DNA of 64,000 nucleotides from Pezicula radicicola (GCA_003008705.1 PDUO01000010.1:1054001-1118000), one strand, 5' to 3'; shown: positions 23,516-38,129, counted from the first letter of the stretch. Notes: generated from the sequence alone by a model not told the origin. A program made the numbers and translations.

Positions 23516-24039
23516 TAAAGTGCTTTGCGATATCAGCGTAATTTTCGGTCGCGCCCACCTTTTGAAAACCACCTTTGAAAACCACCTCCTAAAAAGTACT
23601 AATTGTATAACAACTCTATAATAACCTATCTTATTATAGATTTTTCGTTTGATAATTACTTTCCCTTATATTAGATATCTATTAAAGTTTTTTTATTTAA
23701 TTATAGGTTATATTGTAATTAAAATAAAAAAACTAGGTAGAAATACAAATTTCAGCCGAGGTATCCTTAATTAGCTCGGGGTATTTCGGTAGCTTTTTTC
23801 CCGACTAAAGTTAAAAATTAACCTATACCTCGATGTTTCCTTATATTATATATTAGTATTAAAAATTAATTTTATAAGGAAAGTATTATAATATAGAGTA
23901 ATAATCTTAAATAGATTTATAATAGAGCTAGTTGTTGTTAAGTTGTTATAAAATTAGTACCTTTTAGGGGTAGTTTCGAAAAGTGGTTTTCAAAAGGTGG
24001 GCGCGACCGAAAATTACGCTGATATCGCAAAGCACTTTA
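23516..24039. mobile_element. Second MITE-like element with long terminal inverted repeats (TA target site)
   Basis: The left end (23518 on) AAGTGCTTTGCGATATCAGC and its continuation through CGGTCGCGCCCACCTTTTGA are perfectly repeated in inverse orientation at 23980-24037. Beyond the perfect about 55 bp the two arms stay similar for another about 60 bp (CTAAAAAGTACTAATT against CTAAAAGGTACTAATT) but diverge. Flanks are TA/TA. The interior is very AT-rich and non-coding. Its termini differ from those of the 22657-22947 element, so it is a separate Tc1/mariner-like family. Length without the target site is 520 bp. Confidence 0.8.
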
Positions 24040-24513
24040 ACGTTTCTTAGCTCCGGTACTTTGTCAAACGGTGACGCCGACGAAAAACCTTCATATTTAT
24101 TCCGACGTACAACAGACTTCCATAGAAGACTTGCTTAACTATGTGCCTCGCTCAGCCTTTCACAGAACAAAGCCTCTCGAGCGAAGGAATGGCTTTCGAA
24201 TCCTGTAAGCAACTTAAGTTGTGAAGGCGAAAGACCACAAGTTGTACGTATGTACCTGCTCGATGGATATCAAAAATCAGGATGTGGAAGATGGATATTG
24301 TGCTGCACAAAGCTAAGAGTCAGAAAACAGTCCGGGTTTGAATGTAAGTATATCACGTGACTTCTATACTTACACTCAGGTTTGACTACAATACCATATA
24401 TGAAAGTTGACTGCCTAGAAGGAACTAGATTAACAAGGTTATGTTCTTCAGTGTAGTGTAGAAGTAGTTTAAGCAACGCGTGATATCTTGGCTCGGCAAC
24501 AACTCTAGAAAAT

Positions 24514-24878
24514 ATGGCAGAACAGAAAACCAAGAACATCGTTATCATTACAGGCAGCACTCGTGCCCTACGAATCGGTCCCATGTTACCTCTTTCGCAA
24601 CCAAGGTCATCGAATAAAGCCCCTCTTCACCATCTGAAGACACAAAATACATCCTCTCACAAGTCGACATCGCATTCTTTAACCTCCATGTCTATGATGA
24701 AAAAGCCATCCCGGCAGCCGTAAGTCATCAAATCCTACTATGCTCTTACTCCTGACTGGTCTATGTCCAGGTACCAGCATACGCCCAATTCGAGCACGCT
24801 CACACCAAGGCCTGGAGTACAGAGATCCTAAAATACGACGCCTATATCCTCGTAACACTCGAATACAATGCCACTTAA
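24514..24878 (+). pseudogene. NADPH-dependent FMN reductase (Lot6-type) pseudogene
   Basis: It begins with ATG and NIVIITGSTR...RIGP, the flavodoxin-like start of Lot6-type quinone/FMN reductases. The frame then shifts (VTSFATKVIE appears in another frame, followed by TAA). The family sequence resumes with VDIAFFNLHVYDEKAIPAA, then a 50-nt intron-like gap, then HTKAWSTEILKYDAYILVTL and EYNA, where it stops at a TAA. The conserved part after EYN (the usual Gly-Ile-Pro-Gly-Ala-type loop and all that follows) is absent. The 3' side abuts the end of the convergent Zn2Cys6 gene. So it is a frameshifted, 3'-truncated copy. Confidence 0.75.
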
Positions 24879-24919
24879 ATTGTAGGCAAATGATACGGCA
24901 ACAGAGTATCCCGCAAAGT

Positions 24920-26907
24920 TTATGACTGTTGCATGATGATATCCTCGGACTTTGTTGAGGTATCTGCCTCTGGTTTGATATGACATTTCTCTGTGGTTTC
25001 AATATCTTGCAGCCACCGAGATACGAGTTTCGACCTTGGCTCAAGATAACGTAGATAGTTCTTTAAGGCTTCAAGATCCTCTGTCCAATATTCATTGCGC
25101 TGACCAAATCTGATGTGCGATAACGCAGCGGTATAACAAGAACGATGTGCCCAGAAGGCTATCTCATCCTGCTCCAAAGGGCGCTCTGGAGTACCTGCTT
25201 TGGCTCCGGCTATTATAATCCGAGCCATTGACTGTAAAGCGAGAGTTGAAAGTGATGGGTGTCCGTAGTCGTGATCTGCTGATAATCCAACTTGATGAAG
25301 TAGAAAGTGAGAACTTCCTATGTTAGCAACACTAGTTAAAATAGTTTTGTGTAAACACATACATTGTAAATATGCCGTAACCCCCACAATAATCTCCATG
25401 CGCTTCTCCAGGCGGAGGAATCATAGAGCTAGCAAAAGAGTGTAATGCTGTATCAAGCTCCATTAACATCATCTGTCTATTTGTTTGGTCGGCTGTTTCT
25501 TGTAGAACATAGCGGATTACCAAACTCGAGAGATATGTTGATTGGGCACTGCTGGCGAAAGGCCCAAACCTCGTAAACCCACGGCTGTGAAGTCCTGATT
25601 CTGCTATTTTTGAAGTGCCAGGTAAAATTAAATCATCCGCAACACGATGTGGTAAATCGCCATCCAATTTTGTCAAAGGGAGTATGTCGGCAACTTCTGG
25701 TGCACGAGACGTATAAGGAAGCCGGTGTTCATGACATTCGGCACCAATGACTCTATAACAGGTTAGTAACCCAACGAGTCTTGAGCCATAGTAGAATTTG
25801 AGCATATTACTCCATTGAAAACTCATTACTCAAATCATGTTGGTGATTAAGGCAACACAGTATTTGCCAGGCAGTCAGCTTGAACAGCTCGAAAGGAAAA
25901 ACTTCCGATCTTTTGAATGGCAGACCTCTTAAACATCAAGATCATCGAGTGTCTGAGGTGACTGATAAAGTGTGCCCTCATTCTGGGTGCATGTGATGTA
26001 CTTTTCAACAAATTCATGTAGTGCCATTGCCAAGAAAAATGTGTCTGTAGGACTTACCTTTCTAAAATGACGATACACCACCAGACACATCTCCTTGTAT
26101 CCGAAGTTGTACGAGCTCGCCGCTCCTCTGAGGTGATATTTCGAAGTAATTCATGGTATCCTAGGACTTGGGCTACTCTAGCACAGGCTCCGATAGACAA
26201 CCATGCCGCTTGTTGAAGATCCTGCCGGTGCTCATATACTGCAATCAAGATACCAGCCTGTACTAACTCAATAGAGAGCCTCCCAGTAGACAGCAACATA
26301 GAGTAAATGCACTTTACACGGGAATACAACTCTTCAGGAGTATCACCCCCTGTAGATGTATAAGGTGTGAGTCGTGTGACGAGGAAAACAGACACCAAGA
26401 GGGCCGAAAAATGAGGATTCGGGGATGTCCAGAAGTTTTGGAGCCACCCTTGGAACTCATCTTCATTTATAAGAGGTAGTGACTTGTGAAAGGTGTTGAA
26501 ATATGTTGGGCAAAAGACGTCGGTATCTCCATTATTTTGAGCAAGGCAATCCACGGACCGCATATGGATCTCTTCATCGATGCTAAGTGAACGTGTTTTA
26601 CTTTCCAGTAGTATCCTCCGGTGTGCAGGAGCTCCAGGAGCTGGTCGAGCACAGTCGTCGAAGATGTCAAGCAAGGGAGGCAGTATGACCTCTGATTCAT
26701 TCTCCTTGCTATTACCTGGATATGAGCATTTGATGAGGAGTCTAGATGCTTCGTTAGGTTCGTAAGAATCGAACCAATGGGTTCTCAGGGTCGTCACCTG
26801 CTACACCGAGCACAGCTTGGTAGTGCTTTATTACAAGCTTTCTTCCTCTTCTTGCATGATTCGCAGGCCAATGGAGCTGTAAGGAGAGGGCTCTGAGTGG
26901 CGCTCAT
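24920..26907 (-). CDS. Zn2Cys6 fungal transcription factor with fungal_trans domain
   Basis: Exons 26907-26798, 26741-26058, 25752-25363 and 25313-24920 give 525 residues in frame. The N-terminal zinc cluster reads CESCKKRKKAC, then CARC, then the last Cys of the C-x6-C pair after the first intron, which restores all six cysteines. The middle-homology region (PTYFNTFHKSLPLINEDEFQ, LVSVFLVTRLTPY, LLSTGRLSIELVQAGILIAVYEH, WLSIGACARVAQVLGYHELL, then TRRCVWWCIVILER) is the fungal-specific transcription factor domain PF04082. The second intron is long (305 nt) and may hide a small exon. Targets are unknown. The gene is divergent to CSN5 with 408 bp between starts, and its 3' end meets an FMN-reductase pseudogene. 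Confidence 0.85.
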
Positions 26908-27315
26908 TGTCAGTCTAGTATAAGGTCCTGAGGACCTTGGATAATTTATCCAGCTTGAAGGCAAATCTCAAGACATCGTGGCTCTTTCACGTATGTTATT
27001 CATCACGTGGGATAAGCCTATCCTCATAAGCTTTCCCGGATTAGCATGGGATACTTAGACCGATCTGAGAAAAGTTGGATGCAATTGGCACTTTCTATCT
27101 GATCATTTGCAATGGATGCTATCCATGAGCGAACATAAAGGATCTTAGATCTAGGTTTGAGCTGGAGGTTGCAAGTGCAGAAGTGGCTATTCCCCTAGTC
27201 TAAATCCAGCTATCTAAGCGAAAGCCTTCCAACGACAAGGCTGAAGCTTCAACAACATCACCACCATCCTCTTCTGCAATATTGAACTGCACCTCCACGG
27301 TGACTACCAGCAACC

Positions 27316-28442
27316 ATGGAGACCGCATTCAAGTCATGGGGTAGGGCTCTCAATCTGTGTCTGTTATCTATACAAACAACTAACTCTTCCCGTCAGAGCT
27401 CGATAACAACATCAAGCTCGTAGACGAGCATCGTGATGCCCTCTACACCTATTCCCCCGCCGAACAAAAAGCAGTCAACGACGCCCATCCATGGCGAACA
27501 AACCCGAACCACTTCAAGAATGTGCGAATCTCGGCCGTCGCCCTCTTAAAGATGGTGATGCATGCCCGCTCTGGTGGATCCATCGAAGTAATGGGTCTTA
27601 TGCAAGGCAAGATTGAAGGCGACACTTTCATCGTCACTGACGCCTTCCGACTGCCTGTTGAAGGAACAGAGACCCGCGTTAATGCACAGGATGAAGCGAA
27701 TGAATATATGGTTGGATACCTACAATCTTGTCGTGATCAGGGAAAGTTGGAGAATGCCGTTGGTTGGTATCATAGCCATCCGGGCTATGGATGTTGGCTT
27801 AGTGGTATCGATGTTGGAACCCAAGCTACGCAACAACAGTTTTCGGATCCCTTCCTTGCTGTTGTCATTGATCCAGACCGTACTATCTCGGCCGGAAAGG
27901 TCGAGATTGGCGCTTTCAGAACATATCCTGAGAACTACGTTCCAGCAGATCGAGTTATGGACGGATACCAAACGATTCCGTTGGCCAAAGCCGAGGATTT
28001 TGGAGCACATGCCAGCCGATACTATTCATTAGAAGTCTCACATTTTAAGAGCTCTCTCGACACCCATCTTCTCGAATTGCTATGGAACAAATACTGGGTA
28101 CAAACTCTGAGTCAGAACCCACTGCTCACCAATCGTGATTACACAACCAAGCAAATGCTTGATTTGAGCAACAAGATCAGTCAAGCTGCAGTTGCTATCA
28201 ATCGGCGAAACGCTTCCATGGGCGTTTCGGGTAATCTCAAGGGTATGGATAAGCAGCTGGAACAGGTAGTCACGGATAGCAATAAGATTGCAGGGGAGGA
28301 GATGACGGGTTTGTTAGCTGGGGAAGTCAAGGCACAGATTTTCAATAACCTTAGTGCTACGAAGGGTGCTGCAGAAATTCAGCCTGCCGTTGCTGCTCCT
28401 GTAGCAGCTGCCCCTTCTGAAGAGATGGCGGAGGCATCTTGA
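27316..28442 (+). CDS. csnE: COP9 signalosome subunit 5 (JAMM deneddylase)
   Basis: Exon 1 is 27316-27340 (METAFKSW) and exon 2 is 27397-28442, giving 356 residues. The MPN domain carries the complete JAMM metalloprotease site: Glu72 in IEVMGLMQG and His134/His136/Ser144/Asp147 in [14 protein letters not shown]. The downstream [20 protein letters not shown] and DLSNKISQA helices are those that pack in the CSN helical bundle. CSN5 is the catalytic subunit that removes NEDD8 from cullins, regulating cullin-RING ligases in nucleus and cytosol; in Aspergillus it controls development and secondary metabolism. The 8-residue first exon is fixed by the W-E-L-D-N-N junction. Confidence 0.96.
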
Positions 28443-28852
28443 GTCATAGAATGGGATGATGTTCGCTTCCCTTGAGGTATTAGAGGCGTCTCATGAATGA
28501 TGGCTTTGGAGAGTATGCATTGCTTGGCGCATGGATACATGATGATGACACGGCGTTCAGGTGGGAGACAACTTTGATCCTTCTGGCGAATAGTCTAGAA
28601 AGACAAAAATGAATGACATGACACCTATAATTAGATACGTGAAAATGTGTATGTAGCAGCAAGCTGCAGCTTCTAGCTTGAACTGAGGTAGTAAGTAATC
28701 AGCCAAAATAAATGTTAGTGGTGTTGTCATTGATTCTATCTACTATGAGCTTTGCACTAGCTACAGTTTTCTCCTTATCATACTTCTATACATCCTACAA
28801 AACTTACAATATCCTTTGCCTACACTATCATACAGATAACACCTCAACCCAA
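28443..28852. other. Convergent 3' spacer
   Basis: Between the ends of CSN5 and the mitochondrial glutamyl-tRNA synthetase. AT-rich, presumably the two 3' untranslated regions; no other feature seen. Confidence 0.5.
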
Positions 28853-31206
<2,354 letters not shown>

Positions 31207-31528
31207 TCATCTTCTCTCTTCTAAAGTTCTGCTGGATGCAAATCCTCTGGCCTTCAATGGCTGGCTCTCTCTCCCCTTCAACTCCGTACAGCCCTGCAGG
31301 TGGACCGTGCATACGAGAGTACCTCAGGCCGATAAACTTTTTAGTGATGACCACGAATTCTGCTGCAGCCTTCCAGTGAATTTCATCCTGTCCTGTACAT
31401 AGTTTGCCAATCCTTGGAATCTTGGGCAACTGTACAATCCTTTCAATCGCGCAAACAGTGTTGAACACTTCATACCAAGTCGTCCCCCCTCCTCTTCTAC
31501 CCCTCACTCCCGAAACAAATCATCCACC

Positions 31529-32965
31529 ATGGCCGAGGAAATTGATTTGTATGGTAAGCACGAGCAAAAATCGCCGTTTGAAATGAATTTGCTGACAGAT
31601 TACAGAGGTTCTTGGCATATCCAAGCAAGCCAGCAAATCGGAAATCAAGAAAGCATACCACAAGGTGAGGATCCATATCCACGGCTTCACTATCCAACTA
31701 ACAATGTCAAGGCTGCATTACAGCACCATCCTGACAAGGTCTCAGAAGACAAACGAGAAGAAGCAGATATCAAATTCAAGGCTGTGAGCCAAGCATACGA
31801 GATCCTATCCGACGAACAGAAGCGATCAGCGTACGATGAATATGGCATGGCAGCGTTCGACTCGAGTAGGGGAGGGCCTGGGGGCATGGGCGGGGATGTA
31901 GACTTGGACGACATCTTACAACACATGTTCGGGATGGGTGGTGGTGGAGGTGGTATGCCACCTGGATTTGGAGGCCCAGGAGGCCCAGGAGGCCCAAAGC
32001 GACCACGACGAGGACGTGACGAGGAACAGCAATACCAAGTTACCTTGGAGGAACTTTACAAGGGCAAGACAGTAAAGTTTGCAAGTACCAAAAATATCAT
32101 CTGCAGCCACTGCAAGGGGAGCGGAGGAAAGGAGAAGGCCAAACCTGAGTCTTGTGCACGTTGCAAGGGAAATGGAGTTACCATTGGTCTGCGATCCGTT
32201 GGACCAGGACTTGTCACTCAAGAACGAATGGTCTGCGAGACTTGCACGGGAACTGGAAGTGTCTACAAGGAGAAAGATCGCTGCAAGAAGTGCAAGGGAA
32301 AGCGTACAACCTCTGAGAAGAAGGTCCTGGAGATCTACATTCCCCGAGGAGCTATGCAAGGAGAGCGGATAGTCCTTGAGGGTGAAGCGGATCAAGTGCC
32401 AGACCAGACACCTGGAGATATCGTCTTCACGCTTGTTGAAGAGGATCATGAGGTATTCAACCGAGCCGGACACGATCTTTCAGCAGAGTTAAATATCACC
32501 CTGGCTGAAGCTCTATGTGGGTTCTCAAGGGTGGTATTGAAGCACTTAGATGGCCGTGGTATTCATATGGATCACCCCCAGGGCAAGGTGCTCAGACCTG
32601 GGCAGATACTGAAGGTCCCTGGTGAGGGTATGCCACACAAGAAGAGTGACACGAAGGGTGACCTTTACTTGGTTGTCAAGATTGACTTCCCTGAGGATGG
32701 GTGGGTAAAGGATGATGCATCGTATGAAGGCATCAAGAAACTCCTACCTCAGCCCGAGCCTGCCATTGAGGCAACAGAGATCGACGAGGTCGAATATACT
32801 AGTGATGCTGACATTGAAGATGTAAGTCGCCATTCTTCCTGTTCCTTCAAACATATTACTAATTTTCTACAGTTCGGTGCTGGTTCTGGAGACCCTAGAG
32901 GTGCCGCAGGATGGGAGGACGAAGATGATGAGGAAGGCGGTGCAGCACAATGCGCACAGCAATAA
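31529..32965 (+). CDS. mas5: Type A DnaJ co-chaperone (Ydj1/Mas5-like) with CaaX box
   Basis: Exons 31529-31553, 31606-31664, 31712-32821 and 32873-32965 give 428 residues. The J domain (IDLYEVLGI, HPD at 34-36, [18 protein letters not shown]), a Gly/Met-rich linker, a zinc-finger region with four CxxCxGxG-type repeats ([24 protein letters not shown], and a variant CKKCKGKR), and the C-terminal substrate-binding domains are in the standard order. The last four residues CAQQ are a CaaX farnesylation signal, as in Ydj1. It stimulates cytosolic Hsp70 and delivers proteins to ER and mitochondria. Two small 5' exons sit within the J domain, a pattern common in fungal J proteins. Confidence 0.94.
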   Translation: MAEEIDLYGKHEQKSPFEMNLLTDYRGSWHIQASQQIGNQESIPQGEDPYPRLHYPTNNVKAALQHHPDKVSEDKREEADIKFKAVSQAYEILSDEQKRSAYDEYGMAAFDSSRGGPGGMGGDVDLDDILQHMFGMGGGGGGMPPGFGGPGGPGGPKRPRRGRDEEQQYQVTLEELYKGKTVKFASTKNIICSHCKGSGGKEKAKPESCARCKGNGVTIGLRSVGPGLVTQERMVCETCTGTGSVYKEKDRCKKCKGKRTTSEKKVLEIYIPRGAMQGERIVLEGEADQVPDQTPGDIVFTLVEEDHEVFNRAGHDLSAELNITLAEALCGFSRVVLKHLDGRGIHMDHPQGKVLRPGQILKVPGEGMPHKKSDTKGDLYLVVKIDFPEDGWVKDDASYEGIKKLLPQPEPAIEATEIDEVEYTSDADIEDVSRHSSCSFKHITNFLQFGAGSGDPRGAAGWEDEDDEEGGAAQCAQQ

Positions 32966-33454
32966 GTGAAGATATATCACATTATTCACGGCCGTCACGC
33001 AGCGAAATGACATGGGGGTTATGGGTTACACTTGACGCAAAGTCTTCTCTTGTAATTAGATCGCATGGCTGCGGTCTTCCAATGCTGCAGCATTTCCTAG
33101 AGCTAGAACTCTTTAATGATGATAGACCTCCAAGCATTCGAGTCAAAAAGAAAAACCTACTTATCCAAATTTACCTACCTATCGTCGTGGATCGCGGGGT
33201 CTTGGGAGTTGTGGAGCAAGGGGGAAATTTTCGCTTAGTCAGCTACGGAACGGAAAATCAACAAGTGGCTTTCCATCACTAACGAACACTAGCGCGCACA
33301 CAGAAATCCATTTCCCATAGGCGAAACTTTTCATTGCGACGAGAAACCCAACGACAACTTACGCCAAATACCGACGACAAGGTATGATTAATTGCTGAAA
33401 GGGCAATTATGTTGTTCCCTATACCGCCAGATCAAGAAGCTGACAATTTCGCAG

Positions 33455-34190
33455 ATGGTCTCCGCAAAGAAGCACGTTCCTATCGTCAAGAAGCGTATGT
33501 ACAAACCCAATCCAGCTAGGACCTAGGCTTCTTATCCAACGACGACCTCGAGTTTACGAATGGAAGGCCGAAGATATGAAGGCTCTGGAAGGATTGTTGT
33601 CTGAGATCGGAGGTTGACTGTTAAATGATGTAGGCACGAAGCGTTTCCACAGACATCAGAGCGACACCTACAAATGTCTCGATGCCAGCTGGAGAAAGCC
33701 CAAGGGTATTGATAACCGTGTCCGAAGACGTTTCAAGGGACAAATGGTCATGCCATCGGTACGTGAAAGATGGAAGGAAATCGAGGGGTCATGGTGGCAG
33801 AAGAATGACGATATGCAAATTTTCGAAATTCGAGGCCATCATGATCATCTGAATGGATATGAAGGACAAGCGCTGATGATATGTTGTAGATTGGTTTTGG
33901 CTCAAACAAGAAGACCCGCCACATGACACCATCCGGACACAAGACCTTCCTCGTTAACAACACCCGGGAAGTCGAGCTCCTCCTCATGCACAACAAGACC
34001 TTCGCCGCAGAGTACGATATTCCCTTCCCCACACGACCTTCCACCAAATAGCAAGATTGAGGAAATACTGACACGAAACAGGATTGGACACGCCGTTTCG
34101 TCGAGAAAGAGAGTTGAGATTGTTGCACGCGCGAAGCAACTCGGTGTTAAGGTCACCAACGCCAAGGCCAGAGTCACCACCGAGGTATAG
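33455..34190 (+). CDS. rpl32: 60S ribosomal protein eL32
   Basis: Exons 33455-33494, 33634-33758, 33890-34011 and 34082-34190 give 131 residues, the usual eL32 length. Landmarks: [56 protein letters not shown] and [16 protein letters not shown] further 5'-UTR intron ending at the CAG just before the ATG is likely (GTATGATTAA at about 33380, branch GCTGAC, acceptor TTTCGCAG). It is a structural protein of the large subunit. Introns 1 and 2 are longer (139 and 131 nt) than others in the window. Confidence 0.96.
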
Positions 34191-35204
34191 ATGGGCTATT
34201 AGGTTTTCGTTTGGGGGTCTTCAATTTTCGCATGGGTTTCGGATATTGCTTTGAGAACATTATGAGCGGCGCAAGAGTGTAGCATATACTCAACGATCAA
34301 TGAAGCTCCTTGGCAAAAAGCAAAAAGAAGAATTCAAAATACATGTGCTATGAAGGGATGGGCAGTGATCCTCGTGGAGGTTCATTACGGTGGTGTTATG
34401 TGACTTGAGGTTCTTCGACCTTGTATCTGTGGTTGTGAAATACAGGATCGAGCATTTGATATATCAAGAAGCTCATTCATCAGCGAGTAAACTTGTCGAG
34501 TGACACTGACTCCCTTGCACTCCCTTGCTTGAAAAGTCTCCTTGCTACACATTTCTCAGATCTCCACCCCGTATGCTCTTTACCTTGATTTCATTATTAA
34601 CACCACAGAATTACACAAGATCAAGCCCATACAGAACAGGCAAGATAGGCATCAACCAGAAATGCCAGTCAACTATACCACCGGGAGTGCCCTCCAAATT
34701 ACTGACGTCGCCACTCCCAAACTTATCCAGAGAGTACTGATCCTGATGACCACTACCAACAATAAAGCTCAATGACAAGTACTGCCCAAGCCCATCCACT
34801 CCTTCGACCAATCGAATCCAGGAAGAGGAAGGTAATGGTGACCAATTCAGTAAAAGGGAGGGAGGTACTCACAGTTAAACGGGGAAAACAATTAAAAATA
34901 ATACTATCAACTTGTGGTTATCCGGAAAGCTGTTGCGAACAACACGAAATGAAAATTTCAGACGACAACTTCTTCATGCTGTGAATAGGAGAGGGGCCTC
35001 TTACAGATTCTCATGAACACAATCACATCCTCTGAGTATCTAGTACAAAGATTAGTGAGGTCATAGAAAAATATCTTCCTGCAACCTTGCTAGCAAATGG
35101 GTTGTCTTATGTTCTTAGCACCAAAAACGGCACTCCACAAACAAACATTTCTCAGCCCGTCAATCGAACTCCAGGAGTTCCAACTCCCTTCATTATCTAA
35201 AGAT

Positions 35205-35922
35205 TAAAGACCGCCATAGACACCAATGTACAGAGACACAGACACTAACACCAAAAGATCAAGAGTAAACTGGAATCGTCGCATTAAATATACTCTCCGA
35301 AAACGACAGTCTGACAACAGCGAGAGATTCGGCAGCCGAAAGTAAATTAGCAATAGGTTTTGCTTAATATAAATTGAGCTTAGATAAATGGATTTCTTTA
35401 TGTTGTCAACCTAGCATAGCAAGTCTTGTAAAATGTTGAGCACTAAGTTATAGAAGCAGGGAACTGGTCATTATGTCTAGTTGCCAGCATTATTAAAGAT
35501 ATAGGTACTCTTCAGCTTTTACTATGCAAATGTATTCTTCTTGGCTTAGTACGAAATATTCTTTGTGTGAGGTAATGTAAGAGATGGAAAGTATGTAGAT
35601 GAATATTTCTTTGTATTCACATTATACACCATTAAAAATATACACCAGGAAAGACAATAAAAAATCTATTAGAAGCATTAAGAGCACTAGACGAATCACG
35701 AACATGATTCAGAAGGAAGCAGTGAGGATGAAGACTGTACAGATAAATAGAACCATTGATTGAAAAGACCACCATAGAGCTTTCAAGACACCAAGTCATA
35801 GGCACACAGACATCAAAACAAGGAAGACTGAGCTAGAATCGTCGTGGTAAATGTACTGTCCGAACACGATAGATTGACAACAAGAAGACATTCGGCAGCC
35901 GAAAATAAAGTAACAACAATTT
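35205..35922 (-). repeat. Degenerate direct repeat, two copies about 550 bp apart
   Basis: Copies at about 35205-35350 and 35757-35922 share TCGGCAGCCGAAA, TAGAATCGTCG/TGGAATCGTCG and AAGACC(A/G)CCATAGA blocks in the same order. Read on the minus strand both contain a similar short frame, SAAExLxVVxLSxSxSxF, ending in TGA. This suggests a duplicated last exon of a decayed gene. The copy at 35.8 kb lies directly downstream of the zinc-knuckle-family relic. Confidence 0.6.
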
Positions 35923-35962
35923 CTAGTTACTCTAAAACTTTGTAATTATCATTAGGAGTTGC

Positions 35963-36125
35963 CCTTCTATATCTCCCTTGAGATGCGCCCCTGCACGTTT
36001 CCATCATGTCCTCCACTACATCCTCTTCCTCCCCCATCTCCTTCTTTTCACTCTCCCAAATTTCTCTCAGAACTTGATGCCATTCTTTATTTGTGATGGC
36101 GATGCTCTGTTGCGGTTGCGTTGTT
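35963..36125 (-). pseudogene. Relic (C') of the zinc-knuckle gene C 5' end
   Basis: On the minus strand the sequence from ACGCAACCGCAACAGAGCAT through ATGGCATCAAGTTCTGAGAG and on to ATCTCAAGGGAGA closely matches 57118-57290 of gene C (plus strand), including the 5' flank and the start codon. In the frame of gene C it reads M-x-SSSERNLGE and then a TGA at codon 12, with TAG further on, so it cannot make the C protein. It shows that the 52-64 kb family has spread at least 20 kb. Confidence 0.75.
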
Positions 36126-38129
36126 GACGTTACGCCGTACACGTAAGTGGTGGTAATGTGTACCTTAACGAGAGGTTCTAGGTTAGTTTGATTTCACAGA
36201 CCTAAGCAATTGGCAAACTCAGATAATGGTTTTAAGAGCAGAAAAACCGTGCCAAGCTTCGTAAAAGATGGTAGTGAACCGAGGCTCGTGCACAATATTC
36301 CTATTTACCTCTTTTGTACATGTGGGGTGCACAAGACTTTTTATTACCGGGGAATAACCTCTTCCTGCATAAGATCTGAATAATATATCTACCCCATAGA
36401 AGCCTGTTTGAAGTGTTGGATTGATATGGTATCGTATCGTTACTGACAATATTCAGACTTCAATAGAGATTAGAGGTGGAGGAGAGCAGCTGGAAGCTCG
36501 AAGACGGAATATGGTGTAAACCAAGGAGTTTTAGGATAATCCGTATGAAATGCAGCATAAAACCAAATTCAATGACAGACGTCTTGCTCAAAAGCCAATT
36601 CTCGGAACGGCCTTGGATTCAACACTCCATTCGGTACATTCGTGCTCTATGGCTAGACAACCGCCTTCTATGATGCCTGCAAATCGTTTGTTCTTTAAAT
36701 CTGCTCAGGTCATGAAGTGGCCCAGCTGCCTAACTCGAGTATGAACGGACCATTTCTTTATTCTTTGTCGACCTGGTCCCAGATGTTCATCAGTGGGATT
36801 TTTTATTGTACGGGGATTATATCGCCGTTTAAACACCTGCCCATCTAGCTACTGTACCCCACAGCAACCCCACCTGAATTAAAATCTGAGAAGTTCAAGA
36901 TCAAGAGTTGAAACTGTTCGTAAATCTGACCGAGCTCGTGTCAAGTAACTGTGGAAATGGGGGAAGGGGAAGCTTAGGCTCGACCACCAAGGCCCACTGA
37001 ATAACTAAAATGACCGCAACCTCCCACGTGCAATCACTGCAGTACAGTAAATTCTACCTTCCTTTTCGCCCCGAAAAACTTAAATTTGTGCTCATGAACT
37101 CTGTCCGTGTCAAAACAACCTGGAGATTTATCGGTTCACAAGATAAGATGTCGTCCGAAGCTTTATACCGCTCGGATTATAGCTCAGATTGGAATACCAG
37201 CGGCCCGTGGTTTGGGTCTTCGGGACTGTTTACTATGAACATGGAGAGAATTGATACCAGAAGTGGAATGGATTATGGTTATACGAAAGTACCGTAGAAT
37301 GGTTGACAGGAGAGGATTCCGAGGGGGGTCCTTGCGGCGTACAATTGAGCCCCGGTTGGGAGGATCTTAGATGAGATGAGGGTCGGAAATAGCAAGCGGT
37401 TAGTTAGCCTGGTGGGAAGATGATCCATAGTCGAGATGAGATTCAATTTAGGTCCCCCATAGTTCTGTAGGTCTCCATTAGATAAAAGCTAGCGAAGGTC
37501 CATCCATAAAATGACGTGGGAGGTATTCTAGGCGCTGTGGCATGGTCTTGAAAAGGCTGAAAAGATGGAGGTTTGGTTGACGACGTTGAACTTGGCCCTA
37601 CTGTACCAGGATCTCAATCATTTTGTGCAGCACTGCTGCGAATAATTCCCGAGCGCTTGGAAGCCAGTCGAGCCAGTAAAGTGCGAGCCTGTGAGGATCT
37701 ACAGTGGGGGTTTCGCAGCGTCCAAGAGCCTAGAAAACCTGGTGCTGTTGCCCTGTCAACCACCATTTCAACCGGGAAGCCTCTGAAACAGAGCTACCAA
37801 AATACATACAACACCCACTGACCGCACGCATATCATCTCCAAGAAGAACATTCTTCTGTACAACAACGCGAGATCTACTGCAGCTTCATTGATGAGTAGT
37901 ACAGCACCGTTCAAAGAAAGTTCGCAGTCGCGATCACCTTTCAGACACTGCTGATACTGAATTTCTTCAATATTTACTTAATTCTTGCTTCTGCGAAATC
38001 CTGTCTGTACTTTACTCGAGGCCAAACGAGAGACCTCCTATTCCTCGCCTACAAAGCCATTGCCGTCCCAAATTAATTACGCCAGATACCACTCTTGACA
38101 TCTAACGCGCTGTTGCGCCGTTCGACGCC

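Larger units (their letters stand above)
34191..38129. other. Gene-poor accessory region (34.2-38.1 kb)
   Basis: No complete gene is supported. It holds an eL32 3' flank, a degenerate direct repeat (35205-35350 and 35757-35922), a relic of the zinc-knuckle family (about 35963-36125) and the Ase1 promoter. Open frames at 34611-34811 (minus), 36219-36449 (minus), 37010-37297 (plus, 95 residues from ATG) and 37573-37821 (plus) are protein-like in places but short, without family features or convincing splice partners. Confidence 0.5.

Noticed and set aside
34611..34811. Minus-strand frame with VEGVDGLGQYLSLSFIVG
   Set aside because: Composition is protein-like but the start is not ATG, upstream sequence gives no exon, and no family is recognised.
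37010..37297. 95-residue ATG frame upstream of Ase1
   Set aside because: No domain, no leader or splice signals that distinguish it from chance; kept only as a note in the region entry.
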